From IMG/VR virus record IMGVR_UViG_3300033273_000208, positions 1 to 64,000 of that record: a stretch of DNA of 64,000 bases; one strand, written 5' to 3'. This DNA is from a virus. Both the position numbers and the translations under genes were made by a program. Position 1 is the stretch's first letter. The number at the start of each line of letters is the position of its first letter. The notes under the pieces were generated by a model. The model was not told where the DNA came from and made no database searches. It saw nothing but the letters and a program-made list of their open reading frames with translations. This document shows, piece by piece, positions 47,601 through 52,382 of the stretch.

Positions 47601-49236
47601 TCTCACCTCACCCGTACAGACGGGTGGTGGAAACGTCCCCGTGAGTACATTTGGTGCAGGTGGTTACAACGTTGGTAAGTTTGAGAACCTCAACAACTTC
47701 CCGCTGATCTTTGCATCTGGCACCTTCGTCGAAACCTCCTATTCCGCTTACGGCAAGATCGCTAAGATCGATCAAACGGGCACAACCGCTCGCTGCTGGT
47801 TGGAAGAAGTTGAAGGCGACTTCCTCACCAACATGACCATCACGTCCGATAATGGTTGGCAGGCAGGTGTCGCACTTGCGAAAGATTTGATTGGTCGTGT
47901 TGATCGCTACTTCCGTGGTTTCGACGGTTCTCAAACAACCTTCAAACTCACCATTGCTAACGGCGAACAATACCTGCCCGACCCCGCAGGTCACATGCTG
48001 ATTTTCGTGAACGGCATCCTGCAACCCCCTGGCGCATCTGCATCGTACACCGCGTCTTCTGACGAGATTACGTTCACAGAGGCACCTGAAGTTGGATCTG
48101 AGTTCATCGGTTACTACATCGGTAAACTCCGTCAACTGGATGATATCAGCTTCGAGTTTGACTCGCTCCGCTCCTCGTTCAACCTCAAGTACCAGGGTGG
48201 TTTCTACTCCCTGACCCTGACTGAAGGTGTTTCTTCCAACACCATTCTGCCTGAGAACAACATCATCGTTTCCCTCAACGGCATCATTCAGGAACCTGGA
48301 GTTGGTTATGAGATCGTTGGTTCTCGCATTATCTTCTCTGAGATTCCTCGCTCAGGCACGACCTTTGTAGCATTCAGCTACATTGGTTCTGACGCGGACG
48401 TTATTGCTGCAACCGTCGTTCCCCCGATTGAATCGGGTGATCAACTATTCATCGAAGGTGAAGACGAGGCAGAACCCCGTGAGGTCGCTCTGATCGAATC
48501 CTCCAACTCGCTGGTTACCTTCGAGTACACAGGTACAGTCAAGGGTCGTAACGCTTCCGCTCTGGCGAACATTCGCCAAGGTACGCTCTCCGCAGCAATC
48601 ATCACCAACCCTGGTAACGGTTATACCACACGCCCGAATGTGGACGTGATTTCCTCCAGTGGTTTTGACGGTCGCGTACGTGCACAAATGGGTGTCGCAA
48701 GCATCCAAGTTAAGACTCCTGGTGTTGGTTATGCACTGCCCGTGGTTAGCGTTCTGACAACGGTTGCCGATGACTTCACATCGCCTCAGGGACCTCCGAT
48801 TAACGGTGGTTTTGATGTCTACGCAGGCGAAGCGATCGATGCTACTACTGGCGAAGTTATCACCATTGAGGCAGGTGCAATCCAGATCACACGCCAACCT
48901 CTGAACATCACAGTCAACCAAGGTCAGACTGCAGTGTTCAACGTGATCGCAGTGTTCAACGCTGCTGATGGCGATCCCATGGGCGTGACCGAAGGTCTGA
49001 ACTATCAGTGGCAGAAGAAGAACTACGGCGAAACTAACTGGAACAACATCATCGGTGCAAACCAGGCAACATACACAACCAGCAGCACCATTCAAGGTGA
49101 TGATGGTGATGAGTATAGAGTTGCAATCACATACGCAGGTGCAACACCTGTCTACTCCAACTCCTCTGTCCTCACGGTACAGACGGGCGCTACTGTGATC
49201 GCCAACTTCGATCCCTCGTCTATTTTCGCACAATAA
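26665..49236 (+). CDS. Giant 7,523-aa baseplate/fibre protein (gp7-position)
   Basis: One intact frame of 22.6 kb. Residues 1-1180 resemble the cyanophage gp7-position wedge protein (VSDRVAYQVPDF, then RIRDFYVSKGTKTATQFLFKVLFGEE near 700-725). Inserted modules: GSGYT-type repeats (310-630, 1130-1360, 3945-4150, 7300-7370), a YHYH-like domain (1410-1562), a beta-propeller-like part (1875-2240), eight 17-aa repeats (2263-2398), nine 70-aa repeats (2405-3050), a LamG-like domain (3070-3250), carbohydrate-binding-like repeats (3480-3605), a second LamG-like domain (5270-5430), helical repeats (4890-5175, 5490-6510) and an Ig-like C-terminus (7405-7508). It probably starts as a wedge protein and continues into a host-binding appendage. 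T4 gp7 has 1,032 aa. Positions are approximate. Confidence 0.8.
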   Translation: MQKNINVSDRVAYQVPDFIREEDQQFVDFLFEYYKSQEKTGRPFDILNNVNLYLDVDSYSQRTLSAGTTLLKDIGFVEDLIEVESIDGFIEKDGSILIDNEVIYYESLTRGPDAILTPGISIEEFKKKEQLLESPFQYFDGVQNTFDLRFLGEPIQPVSADHLIVRVYGVAQIPGEDYFVEGDTIRFATPPREKLGTDDPNTTSIIYMVGFADINIDTLDENPIQDGSKTHPLRFGTQFYTPVSEVGLIVNRNGVFQQPFVDYVIYQTTADGTYIEFRGLQLSASERLTIRSIEYISPAVGSGAQIVSSVNEDGLLIDLLVKEGGSGYRLEFAPKVTITPSDLGGVGATARSLIGGAKNINLIGGGQGYTSYNPPLIEIAPPTNPYGTQATAELVVDDETGQVSSLKITNSGSGYDFIPAVSFKNPSGAAITDPEIDSEGRLVTDSISVTNGGLGYSNPPLVHIDQAPVGGIDAQAVAVLNPEGIVVQVVITNRGRGYTNAPRARIIQPVGAQVLGVTVASGSVTDIELLTGGRGYVDPPSVYIVDDRKDSAGLPIGGTGATAVATIFNGEITDISITNFGEGYDPAFPPKIYIAEPQAARASVDIGFDEVTGFEINTPGSGYKPSALVGCVRGTSGTISYDNVGNQIFATESQLKLSNHIAGAEVVSLDTLFLRQIFDKIRRQYLPTIRLDYTKVNPVQVIKRIRDFYVSKGTKTATQFLFKVLFGEEVDVYYPRDEVISPSAASWVVDTILRATLIEGNPDDLIDGEIVQLVDEVDTNVTAASALIENVISIIKGTDTIYELAISEETLQGKFIIPYKTKLVEFLSKTDQIITVDSTIGWPARNGTIRINDEEVVQYKERSLNQFIECTRSKNGVVEDWDPGTIIYSDIYVYVNYGTDQQCKLRILGIAEAGSTTLDDTGSYYLEGDKLTVASLGATDQDEKLSSWLYNVKKLISVESATPGGQNNQTATIVTSNPHGLLVEDNVTVYGANPTVYNGTFQVTARLDEYTFSYQMLAPTDIIPQGNILLSVDLNRGKSDVTAINTAITPFTSNIQNSFFNAQYVYAAATGLPNYKVGPFIGTALIPGNQRKLLRFPRKATTVSKRETVRPNTAVGAWVNGVSVWSYKSSEFLRYGPLTSIDITNGGQGYDAGNKPQLEISGGGGSGATAEVTVNGSLFSIEVTDGGTGYKTQPLVSVVGGDGIGATAQAVITGGRVSRVLVEQPGTGYTSQPLISITGGGGSGATATASVRGPISAVTLTNAGSGYTELPTINLNSGSGALAQPIVINGRIVSIAIINSGSGYTTAPNIVINGDGFGAIAKAVIGTIGEDKGKVISVQILNKGINYTQGNTTIRLEAVGEFATFKPNVFQWTKNLHYDLADKYDFARGYVFTGYNNQFGGEYAHLVDPKELRYVVGDNVFLDPATNTFQEQTANNEHSPILGWAYDGNPIYGPYGYIDPTDQNSGLRRLRSSYQLKSSLVYEVDSNPNPTRGDGPPLSEYPAGTFVDDYEYAFQLGDLDPYNGRFCKTPEYPDGTYAYFVTIDESDAGQAVFPYIIGPEFYSQPDTWNMSQDATQDNIPSDVVRFRDPFTEVDIDVDRQPNREPDILTTELEAYPLILEIQDTNGDGIIDSNEQLETIELSEESTLQIYDYFPTVSDESRVDIEVETITKFESAQIDGFVIENPGVSYQVDDVIFFNNEGSGGFGASAAVSAVEGLSILGYQKIIEDDVVYGKITTDGNHELYVGDEVIVTSTVIPDNTNKTYYTKVVSGIEDIVIDQEGVGYNESIPPTYELITTSGQDAVFNLNVTQTGQITEAQISIINSGNQYDPENPPQVRVSHPQIFKKTRYYAGEYRETTQSEETLGVFNVNHSLTNALRYTYVCGSITKSDGTTAAWIAKFNDVGDLIWDRTLETIDGITKTARFKQMYLDERAENDIIYVVGETEYDNANNRPDILLVKYESAFDNANQPEGQVRYQKEISGVSGTTRRDYAMGITLGEEERVYICGYTDTNSPDPDDMWVIQMNEEGEMREKRKFSSSDDDERMHQIKYLGDARYLFVGMNMSDYYMIIGEFFFDGNNIELSYAKNINISGGRPQNPRFTIDNYNDVYLTFDIFNNAIQKNSAVGIAKFAYDQINANEPTWDWYKILAPSTEFVSITNADINIDIFGNVTLVTDTKLTENTRKVGAHYIKFDGEILKQSTIEDVDTVGVQATTHTVDDSGDLIIFGQKQKSDQAASYRFDGSEGSGGFISAITNITGTAATRGAGVGTLGSISAADQIRATNIGTLTTATAVNVLRAGKISTVGGFSAADVRRAGTVLDLENFSAADARRGGAVNGVTNISAADPKRGGVIASVNNIGAADQARGGRITLMANISAADPIRGGNILGVGNVSASDPSRTAGTYQAVTYTTSGSGVNAVFDITVNAAGAAIITVVNGGISFAINETITVADAQLGGGGAPDVTFQVNAIGGFNYTNVPVTSTDVNSTGSGATVDVGVSSTGDVSLTVNQGGIGYYNGETLTISDSDIGASGAANPTFDVSGLGGFSYTNVASTNNGVGVNATFNVTIDGTGAAIVVQVNQGGLAYAAGDTVTISDSLLGNNGAANLTFDVETITAPATYTNVAATSTSGIGTNATFSVTIDANGAASIVSGTPAGLSYAVGDTITIADTSLGNSGAADLTFEVATIKAPPLYSNVATTSNGAGSGLTLQVTINADGSVAFLNVTDPGNGYVVGDTITIQDADVGGTGAPNITADVESVGGGAIYTVSNFTSTGSGTGATFNVTVDSSGAISQVNIINSGNGFVANETVTVPDSELGNNGGADFTFNVTATNGITYSGISTWTSSNNAYGGGTGAVFNIELDNLGNFTALTPISRGANFVLNDTITIPDSQLGNTGAPDVVLSVASIEGHTYNNISATTSGTGELATFNVVVDGNGLATPTVNDPGREYQTGDTFTITDAQLGNFGGANLTFEVTVLQGIVYSNISASEGSGVNASIDVNVDASGAVTINMNKTGRGYLISDTLRVTDAQLGGYGYADITFDVQTTINVFDETKLNRGTPQYYNATDATIDTVNYKWGTGSTALTAANHYGITGFDLNTSEWTLQGWFRIDSATQALNNSQPTFFETHPNDGSNPSNTLRLYVDGDSGSADYGKLKLVHEGTTDVAVSVSATVWATFAGGAWVHVALSKTQPTLGAYDYAAYINGQQLGLWSGSTDDIGVDEVYVGGIKVPTTYTTLIGNIDDFVIDDDSQYSGASFTLPDAAIPIRTTNTGVSIYKIDRQHDRRGTFAVTDLPNSTSVAFLAESNWSYNTQTQPAMTNWEIGPGGLQILDYAEVTSQLTTGIYTFDYDSVLYGSKTSTVPSPGGKRLVLSPVVTPKYYIKDATYQKIDSVQQLTFNQDVRFTKGQILQQYNEQGTTQRYGTIVEVPEGTIENPGLGTTYKIGNIFPAAATFNTTDKIRSTSATDAGLNVITGITFTVARDFAEWEQAASYIAGDQVYSQGNIYTATTNGTAGTNEPVHTTGNASDGGVSWDFTVSANTPLEVDLSNTPYPTPKDPIWTKLKIYDIGDVVYYGRNKYTATAAGRSSQNPPTHTTGTATDGTVTWQYTSTYDPLSDYATFKEFDAGENWYSLTVNKIYSDSNFIANDNLSIGGSVTVNPKEDAPTILQINGIGSVKEISLIAVLDKTILVDTQERTDLVYCVANSAHKYSANDILFTEGFSTSEFNGSFFVREVFSSREFTFQVRETPAAEPAFLQNSIARVNIYTKHPTLLLIRNHNYLFDMSDSSNLGYYLSFSQDNEFKLEYSFNNIERQGTPGVFDGTNAPFVKLKVDGQVTNISYYFDPSRTGANSPVGDKSFIDVKKTPFDGRYTVSKVLSQTEFQFPLLFEPENNNAEIGSDDQGNPYSVYSTTSKRAIGPIADIKLISAGGFYQRLPIISDIASFRQIERVEIISGGSEYAIGTYDQVPINGDGEGGLCRIEVAVDEEIGSGTIVSVTVTDPGKGYTTASIDVDGIQGILGPTLTGSGADLDVIIPDEGSGASVFLTGKNIGKIKKLKNNEFGYGYSHDYTLKPEITFPINLQLFNTSILSQITITDPGAGYTSAPAVIISGGGGVGAEAVAVVKNNRLSEIQIKNPGAGYSSEPSVTLKSEFNYVVNLDLNYLQFNFPHGITNGAAIQFRADDVGTTVGELPKPSSAGLTSLVVGQTYYAIAGESNSLEGDQLRFALTPADAESGNFITFLTQGAGRQVLLTEVFGGKAEAVVETSRFLEGEKVYQGDSEETATVFAYVSENNGWQLGPKILKLINATGTFVVGERVNGSVSRASGVIDNVSLAKGVLNIDSLTQTPGRFIDDVGKPSEIVQKIQDSFFYQNFSYVIKSTIPINRWREQILENNHPTGFNMFGQLQLAGGKDISGRKVGTEFIKQVNINEYANVNQITSFGAAQPIYTDFNNTEVLFRKKRLTNSEEILTSIVKKLDDIADQFDGIQTAFNLTVEGEQVIVKNNQLLITLNGIIQAPVDAYDIVGGQIVFKEAPKAPSKVVYRDVGLEFLTITRLNLTDVSGIYPEIGYQISGASSDAYATVVASGTNTIDVVDITGGPFQNNERIDVSALGFSALIGSQEVLTQSTLYEFDETLVCTNRNRGNPTAQVNAINLDENGDASSAIVVSKTTGTAKYETGVFDFRLQDIIYSTRSNLAARITFLAPYRDPVTDDVVGEQILTAGSSFYGLLFERIVSTSYPNILLDDISKSTITPTELFDNEERINSFFLDFEEVRSTEVTYTDLSSGVFSNGDDIRNIKVFYNNPIYGAAYGTAAPRYYDARNRISASKDEIIDFATAEIAVEHEDFYYPGQPQTDSRSRFRDGYRLIIKNKDWIVAKTYEDMILQYPSLVVPNSDKCKRDLGHFVDAVAYDTYAGGNKYARKFIQMYFTGQGLGYINQQLAETTWAYGRAATYMKDAITNQLSGTETIDSVLYTKYQDLTVTEGGATYGAPGTVSNTDTGACADVQSAVDTLATAITETLLGNQDFDDIDAEEPTYNTTEEKCRRDVGYFVDGLASDVGQGGNLGVVTWARFYFENGTFISNGVAGEEAETITALNKARDLAKRAINNLLYEKDLTILYDPASYGGSAPGHDYDANYASGTNQDASNCADVQSTIDTLTTIATTAINNQTLANINALSSIDDGSFRDGETIRVIKVAYKNKSTGLFNRLDSVRGVTSGATMTLEGVNSGLKWLFASSAGVNGTFQDDEYITNSTITNPGAAQVTQSVLNVKSDLANSTKSLKFVANSWLKKAESYDVDFGTGDFTLEGWFYPTGIVGQQTLFDFRRTATEGLMIEMNNDTLRVYSGSGTVVIISNAVFTANTWHHVAVVRTSGVMLAFVDGVQAGGSATNSDDFGWGPCYIGSDLNGSNGFIGNADQVAVYKGYAKFTSAFTAPTSNDWDDERIVLGLNAEQPFIVSTAEVYAQFSGQTVSSATAKRIDYADKRVIVEDIDLGRDSHRDAADLILKNDKWISEVAVGRMKAKYSDFVLPGDDPATNIYQGTYYCLRDTEEYILDAIVKDLKYGGDYYTTVAAKGYLEKDGSLDFIGKELLQSLYAWEQAGELCKYVVSTTDTDLTDAYTERLRIPLTGSAATQAVLDNIDALTQNILNILAPTGDRFRDAGDALWLNRTYIAEEVVGYIENKWEVTINGTYYDKLQIPGGNNGQVCIRDIKEYIIPAIIADLLTGGNAAVNEVIDFYLNGEQDILHVSEELLPMLDAISYTKYLSTKAINQLLVQFGQAPDPAQGSTNYDDYYIAQYTQAVPYIDHTVTVDPQGYDANRADNNLLIDAADMIERNKKQIASEAVMRMNDLAKFQDLQIPGGQQNCIDDVVGFIEALVHDIRLGGNSKVFDAAELYIEPENNSLRHIESEAEASIYAYKMARDICVLAMRNGFGRDNIYGYGSGEENDPSVESYDQNPQSSRIIDAANILDRNIRFIAEEAVYRTTIQYPSLTIPGGNINCVHDIADTLNAMVFNMKYGGNNMVYDAAEFYVGTSGLQHVASQSAESVYAFNQARDIAIQVMRAVPVINTGNEVHGFEQKYYDELDYEPYKSKTRDYVTLDEAALTGGTTANRSRAADAYNLIYNNARWIAEGTVNTFVASNSWTIPNGTESCIDDTERILKGVAYHVAYGGNSYVWDYANEYVQNGHIGSPQNGWTQAIFNYINSNILPDVIRNIQPTAASSWNAAGHTDLQQYRDLTITTDVTQPACPTEVAAATTLLSIVTDAVVNGNMNHAARTVPPGGGACANVESTITDLFAIVTDTINNYTSLGGVPRTLPSIWPLKYTADSAERDLTVTYDSAATSWGTTCQNVETTINGLFDIVLQTITDASAASPSNYLDSISRTLPTNGFTNTLYQQYTCYNVIDAAWTLFDLMLDSLGSGSYSNRLTAEFIRKNDHAITARAVAATLAQYPSGDIPDQAYAQDVLEACIYDIATNGNAGAFKLANEWFDGEGNFIAYPDIQRIRLLYCMNKVREYAKDVMFNFNDIDWSLYDVWSPEQVQGYTPRLEWDQESTEFNMDSSFNCLEFAIERGTFPSDNVVTFVASTDAQNLTNSYNEGQDYNTDPALVLLTPTIEVGWEREENRVRINRTNFFRRGDVLKYVLASATSLDGANDQDYYYVLNAEPQWFEISRMSKHDARFRDFTFDLNNTGNQQFFTARRAGVTRVANDYGTRDIQTPISAGFNIADVLVGTTTGASAEVSSTFINNAKIVKTFKYYGLETMSETTFIDGEQVVVQGAVTNNGYVMQHVIPDEFDNGWIKLETLQGTISQGDTIEGITSGATAVVTAVEEDRLLLNAKTGIFSQGDWLFKKDTATEAYIDVFNDKRGVLTATDGGRITMDVETINSSWETGDVIYGSITDKYLDLVGIDDQGQAISVNTYVHGQKIYKLSLSSVSRDTGYTGDFVSGDTVYLLQGTTVAVPGITATVSQWDYRPEDGVNDLYLTSPVQTGGGNVPVSTFGAGGYNVGKFENLNNFPLIFASGTFVETSYSAYGKIAKIDQTGTTARCWLEEVEGDFLTNMTITSDNGWQAGVALAKDLIGRVDRYFRGFDGSQTTFKLTIANGEQYLPDPAGHMLIFVNGILQPPGASASYTASSDEITFTEAPEVGSEFIGYYIGKLRQLDDISFEFDSLRSSFNLKYQGGFYSLTLTEGVSSNTILPENNIIVSLNGIIQEPGVGYEIVGSRIIFSEIPRSGTTFVAFSYIGSDADVIAATVVPPIESGDQLFIEGEDEAEPREVALIESSNSLVTFEYTGTVKGRNASALANIRQGTLSAAIITNPGNGYTTRPNVDVISSSGFDGRVRAQMGVASIQVKTPGVGYALPVVSVLTTVADDFTSPQGPPINGGFDVYAGEAIDATTGEVITIEAGAIQITRQPLNITVNQGQTAVFNVIAVFNAADGDPMGVTEGLNYQWQKKNYGETNWNNIIGANQATYTTSSTIQGDDGDEYRVAITYAGATPVYSNSSVLTVQTGATVIANFDPSSIFAQ
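33451..33858 (+). repeat. Eight tandem 51-bp repeats in the giant gene
   Basis: Units begin at 33451, 33502, 33553, 33604, 33655, 33706, 33757 and 33808, each exactly 51 bases (17 aa). The consensus is near RGGxIxxVxNISAADPx; the last five are most alike. The DNA has diverged by synonymous changes, so the repeats are old. The protein form suggests a regular solenoid or fibre shaft. Confidence 0.85.
33880..35815 (+). repeat. About nine tandem 70-aa repeats in the giant gene
   Basis: Each unit runs YTNV...GSGxxATFNVTxDxxGA...VNxGGxxYxxGDTxTI and then xDxxLGNxGAADLTFDV, with lengths of about 68-76 aa. They are beta-rich and probably form a row of small beta domains as in adhesin stalks. Nine units can be read by eye. 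Confidence 0.8.
43120..46210 (+). repeat. Helical repeats in the giant gene
   Basis: Repeats of roughly 110-140 aa with the pattern DAADLIxxNxxxIAEEAVxRM, then PGGxxNCIxDIxxxI, then YGGNxxVxDAAExYI and YAFxxARDIAIxVMR. At least five units are readable between residues 5490 and 6510, and shorter relatives occur near 4890-5175. A helical rod between beta domains is the simplest reading. Confidence 0.7.
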
Positions 49237-49239
49237 ATA
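49232..49239 (+). promoter_or_regulatory. Possible T4-type late promoter
   Basis: AATAAATA overlaps the stop codon of the giant gene and lies only 10 bases before the next ATG, so the transcript would be nearly leaderless. Weak call. Confidence 0.35.
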
Positions 49240-49249
49240 GTCAAAAACG

Positions 49250-50845
49250 ATGACAGCAACTGCTGAGTACAATCCATCAACTAACATTCTGACAGTTACG
49301 GGGGACGGGTTGCCAACCCCCGTGTCTTACGGAACGTTCCCTAATGCAAACAACCCAAACACTGTTACTGAACAGGCGTTTGAGCATGACTTCTTTTTTA
49401 GAGGTGGTACATTTGGCATTGCTAGAACGTTTGATGATAATACTTGGTCGAAAGAAGGATACGTTATTACTATCCCACTATCACCAGATGACAATGCACT
49501 TTTGAGTTCAGACCCCCTTTCTGGAACCATTCGTCCTGGAGACAACTTACTGTTTGTATTCAGTGATGGAAGAAAGCAAAAGTTTGTCTATCAAGGTACA
49601 ACATTTACTTCTACTCCTGGTAACTGCTGGAGAAGTACAGACACAACCCTCGATCTGATTGTTGCCGATTCGTCTTATGGCGATACTGGAACATACACAT
49701 ATTATGACCAGAGAGACGGCAGAACGCCGACTCCCCTGGGCATCATTGGCATATCCTCAAATGGTGTTGCTCTATTCAATCCTAGTGCTGGTGCTGGTGG
49801 AAACCCACCGCCAGGATTCAACTGGAACGCACACTATGAGTTATCGCCTGTAGATTTTGGTGATGATGAGTGTGGTGGACACCCCGAAAACACAGGACAA
49901 TATCACTATCATGATAGTCATTTCTTGGACTGTTGGAAGGAAGGTTCCATCATGTCAACATACAATGATTATTATGGTCTGACTCAGTACAACGGGAACA
50001 ATCTTAGACACCCAGATGGTCACTCTAAGATGGTCGGTATCGCTTTTGATGGATTCCCTGTATATGGTCCATATGCATATACAGATCCCTGGGATAATGA
50101 ATCTGAGATTACGTATATGACTTCATCGTACGATCTCAAGCCTATCGAACCCGATGGTAGACCTACCTATGGCAGCACCCTCCAGAACCCCCCTGCAGGG
50201 TCATTTATACAGGACTGGGAGTACAACGAAGGGCAGGGTTCACTTGACTATCATAACGGGCGTTTCTGCCTCACTCCAGAATATCCTGACGGCACATATG
50301 CATACTTCCTGACAGTTGATGAAACAGGAGATGCACAGTTCCCATACATGGTGGGTCTGACATCCAGACAGTCTCTTGATCAACCAGCAAACAATGGTGC
50401 TGCTGCACCCCCCGATCCTGGTTCTGGTGGTGAAGGTGGTGGCGGTGTTGCACCCACTCTACAGATCAATACACAACCCCAGAACGTCACACTCAACAGC
50501 GGACAGGTTGCAACATTCTCTGTTTCTGCAACTATCCTCCCCGAGAATGGACCCAAGTCTTATCAGTGGTTCAGATCTACTGACGGTGGTTTCTCATACT
50601 CCACTCTCAATGGTGCAACGTCCTCGTCCTACACCTTCACTGCACTGTCTTATATGACAGGGTATAAGTTCAAAGTAGAGATTAGTGGACCTATTGGTGC
50701 CCCCGCACCTGCACAAAACTCTCCACTGACTTCAGATGTTGCAACTCTAACCGTAACAGGGGTGGGTGGTTCAACTGGTGATACTCAGTTTGATTCTACT
50801 GCGACAACGTTCGACAGCACATCTACCCGTTTCGATCAAACCTAA
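49250..50845 (+). CDS. Virion protein with YHYH and Ig-like domains
   Basis: 531 aa. The YHYH domain is plain: GQYHYHDSHFLDCW (about residues 219-232), MVGIAFDGFPVYGPYAYTDP and LDYHNGRFCLTPEYPDGTYAYF. An Ig-like domain (about 402-500) follows a glycine-rich linker. The giant protein has both a YHYH-like and an Ig-like domain, so this gene may descend from a part of it. YHYH domains are frequent in marine phage structural proteins with unknown binding partner. Confidence 0.8.
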   Translation: MTATAEYNPSTNILTVTGDGLPTPVSYGTFPNANNPNTVTEQAFEHDFFFRGGTFGIARTFDDNTWSKEGYVITIPLSPDDNALLSSDPLSGTIRPGDNLLFVFSDGRKQKFVYQGTTFTSTPGNCWRSTDTTLDLIVADSSYGDTGTYTYYDQRDGRTPTPLGIIGISSNGVALFNPSAGAGGNPPPGFNWNAHYELSPVDFGDDECGGHPENTGQYHYHDSHFLDCWKEGSIMSTYNDYYGLTQYNGNNLRHPDGHSKMVGIAFDGFPVYGPYAYTDPWDNESEITYMTSSYDLKPIEPDGRPTYGSTLQNPPAGSFIQDWEYNEGQGSLDYHNGRFCLTPEYPDGTYAYFLTVDETGDAQFPYMVGLTSRQSLDQPANNGAAAPPDPGSGGEGGGGVAPTLQINTQPQNVTLNSGQVATFSVSATILPENGPKSYQWFRSTDGGFSYSTLNGATSSSYTFTALSYMTGYKFKVEISGPIGAPAPAQNSPLTSDVATLTVTGVGGSTGDTQFDSTATTFDSTSTRFDQT

Positions 50846-50849
50846 ATAG
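50842..50849 (+). promoter_or_regulatory. Possible T4-type late promoter
   Basis: CTAAATAG overlaps the previous stop; TATAAAAG follows at 50853. Either could be a late promoter for ATG 50871. Weak call. Confidence 0.4.
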
Positions 50850-50870
50850 CACTATAAAAGTCCGAGAACT

Positions 50871-52379
50871 ATGTCTAAGCAGAATATTGGTATTGGTTCT
50901 GCCGCTAATGACGGTACTGGCGACACCCTACGAGATGGTGCCGTCAAACTCAATAACGTCATCGACGAACTGTATGATCGACTTGGTAATGGTACCGATA
51001 TTTTGATCAATATCGGTGCTGGTATCACAGACGGTCAAGTTCTTCGTTTTAGAACCGACCCACAATCAGAGTTTTATGGGGATCACCTGGATACCCTGAC
51101 AGCAGATCTTGATGTCAGTGGGTATAACATCATCTCCAATAGCAACGGCAATATCACGCTCAAGCCAAGTGGCGTTGGTGATATTAACTTCTGGGGTGGT
51201 AACAGTGGCACACCATATACCTATATTGATGGTGCAGATGGATACCTGAAGTGGTATGCACCTTACAGTGAGTTGACAGACCTACCCAACGCTACCAACC
51301 ACCATGGCATGTTTGCTCATGTTCATGACACAGGTAAGGGATACTTCGCACACTCCTCTTCTTGGATTGAACTGGTTGACGTAACCAGCAGTATTGGTGA
51401 CTTGGCTGACGTTGACATGACTGTCGGTGGTGGTCCCTCCAATGGTCAAATCTTGAAGTGGAACTCCACAACTTCTAAGTTTGAACCTGCAAACGACGCT
51501 ACCTCTGAGGGTGGTGGAGGAGGTACCACTCAGAACCTATGGGAAACATTTAATGCTGACACTGGCACCACAACTGCTAGTGCTGCACAGGATGTACTGA
51601 CAATCACTGGTGGTACAAACATTTCAACGTCTATCTCTGGTGATACTCTCACTATTGATATGACTGGTGCTCTGGGTGATCCAGATCAAAACCTGTTCAG
51701 TGTGATCGGTTCGGATAGTGGTAACAAGACTGCTACTACAACCACATCCCAAATCAACCTTATTGGCGGCACAGGTATTTCGACAGCGATTTCTGGCGAC
51801 GACCTGACAATCACTAACGATTCCCCCAATATCACCCAGAACCTGTATGAAACCATCAGTGGTGATACTGGAAGTCAAACTGCATCTGCTGCAACTGCTG
51901 AGGTAACTTTCACTGGTGGTACAGGGATTGCCACCGTAGTCACTGGTGATGGTACTAGCACAACGGTTACTATTAACAACACTGCTGCTGCTCTGCCCTC
52001 TGTTGCCGAAGGTCAGTCGATTGTCGGTACAGGGACAGACACATATAGTGCATATGCATCTCCCGTTCTTTCTTGGAGCGTGAGTGCAAATGGAAGCACA
52101 GCATATAGATTTGATGGTCCTGGTCTGAGCAATACTACAGACAACCCAACAATCTATGTCTATAGAGGTTTCACATACAGATTCAACAATACCACTGGTA
52201 CAGGACATCCGTTTGAAATCCGTGTTGGATCTGGTGGTGCTGCAGTAACAGACGGTGTATCTGGATCTACAACTGGCGTTCTGGTGTACACAGTTCCTAT
52301 GTCTGTGTCAGCAGGTACGACTTATGTGTATCAGTGCACCATCCACGGTGGGATGGTTGGAAACATTGTAGTGGTCTGA
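50871..52379 (+). CDS. Tail-fibre-like structural protein with cupredoxin-like end
   Basis: 502 aa. It opens with NIGIGSAANDGTGDTLRDGA, a cyanophage structural N-terminus seen in several fibre or baseplate proteins, and continues with repeats of the type TAAQDVLTITGGTNISTSISGD (three units, about 225-370). The last 100 residues (YVYRGFTYRFNNTTGTGHPF, and VYQCTIHGGMVGNIVV) look like a cupredoxin fold, with His and Cys/His/Met in copper-site order. It is probably part of the distal tail; a ligand-binding role for the end is speculation. Confidence 0.7.
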   Translation: MSKQNIGIGSAANDGTGDTLRDGAVKLNNVIDELYDRLGNGTDILINIGAGITDGQVLRFRTDPQSEFYGDHLDTLTADLDVSGYNIISNSNGNITLKPSGVGDINFWGGNSGTPYTYIDGADGYLKWYAPYSELTDLPNATNHHGMFAHVHDTGKGYFAHSSSWIELVDVTSSIGDLADVDMTVGGGPSNGQILKWNSTTSKFEPANDATSEGGGGGTTQNLWETFNADTGTTTASAAQDVLTITGGTNISTSISGDTLTIDMTGALGDPDQNLFSVIGSDSGNKTATTTTSQINLIGGTGISTAISGDDLTITNDSPNITQNLYETISGDTGSQTASAATAEVTFTGGTGIATVVTGDGTSTTVTINNTAAALPSVAEGQSIVGTGTDTYSAYASPVLSWSVSANGSTAYRFDGPGLSNTTDNPTIYVYRGFTYRFNNTTGTGHPFEIRVGSGGAAVTDGVSGSTTGVLVYTVPMSVSAGTTYVYQCTIHGGMVGNIVVV

Positions 52380-52382
52380 TAA

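Noticed and set aside
30105-49287. Many long open frames on the - strand opposite the giant gene (up to 541 aa)
   Set aside because: They are shadows of a gene with biased third positions: cysteine-, serine- and arginine-rich products, no start signals, and no gaps of their own.
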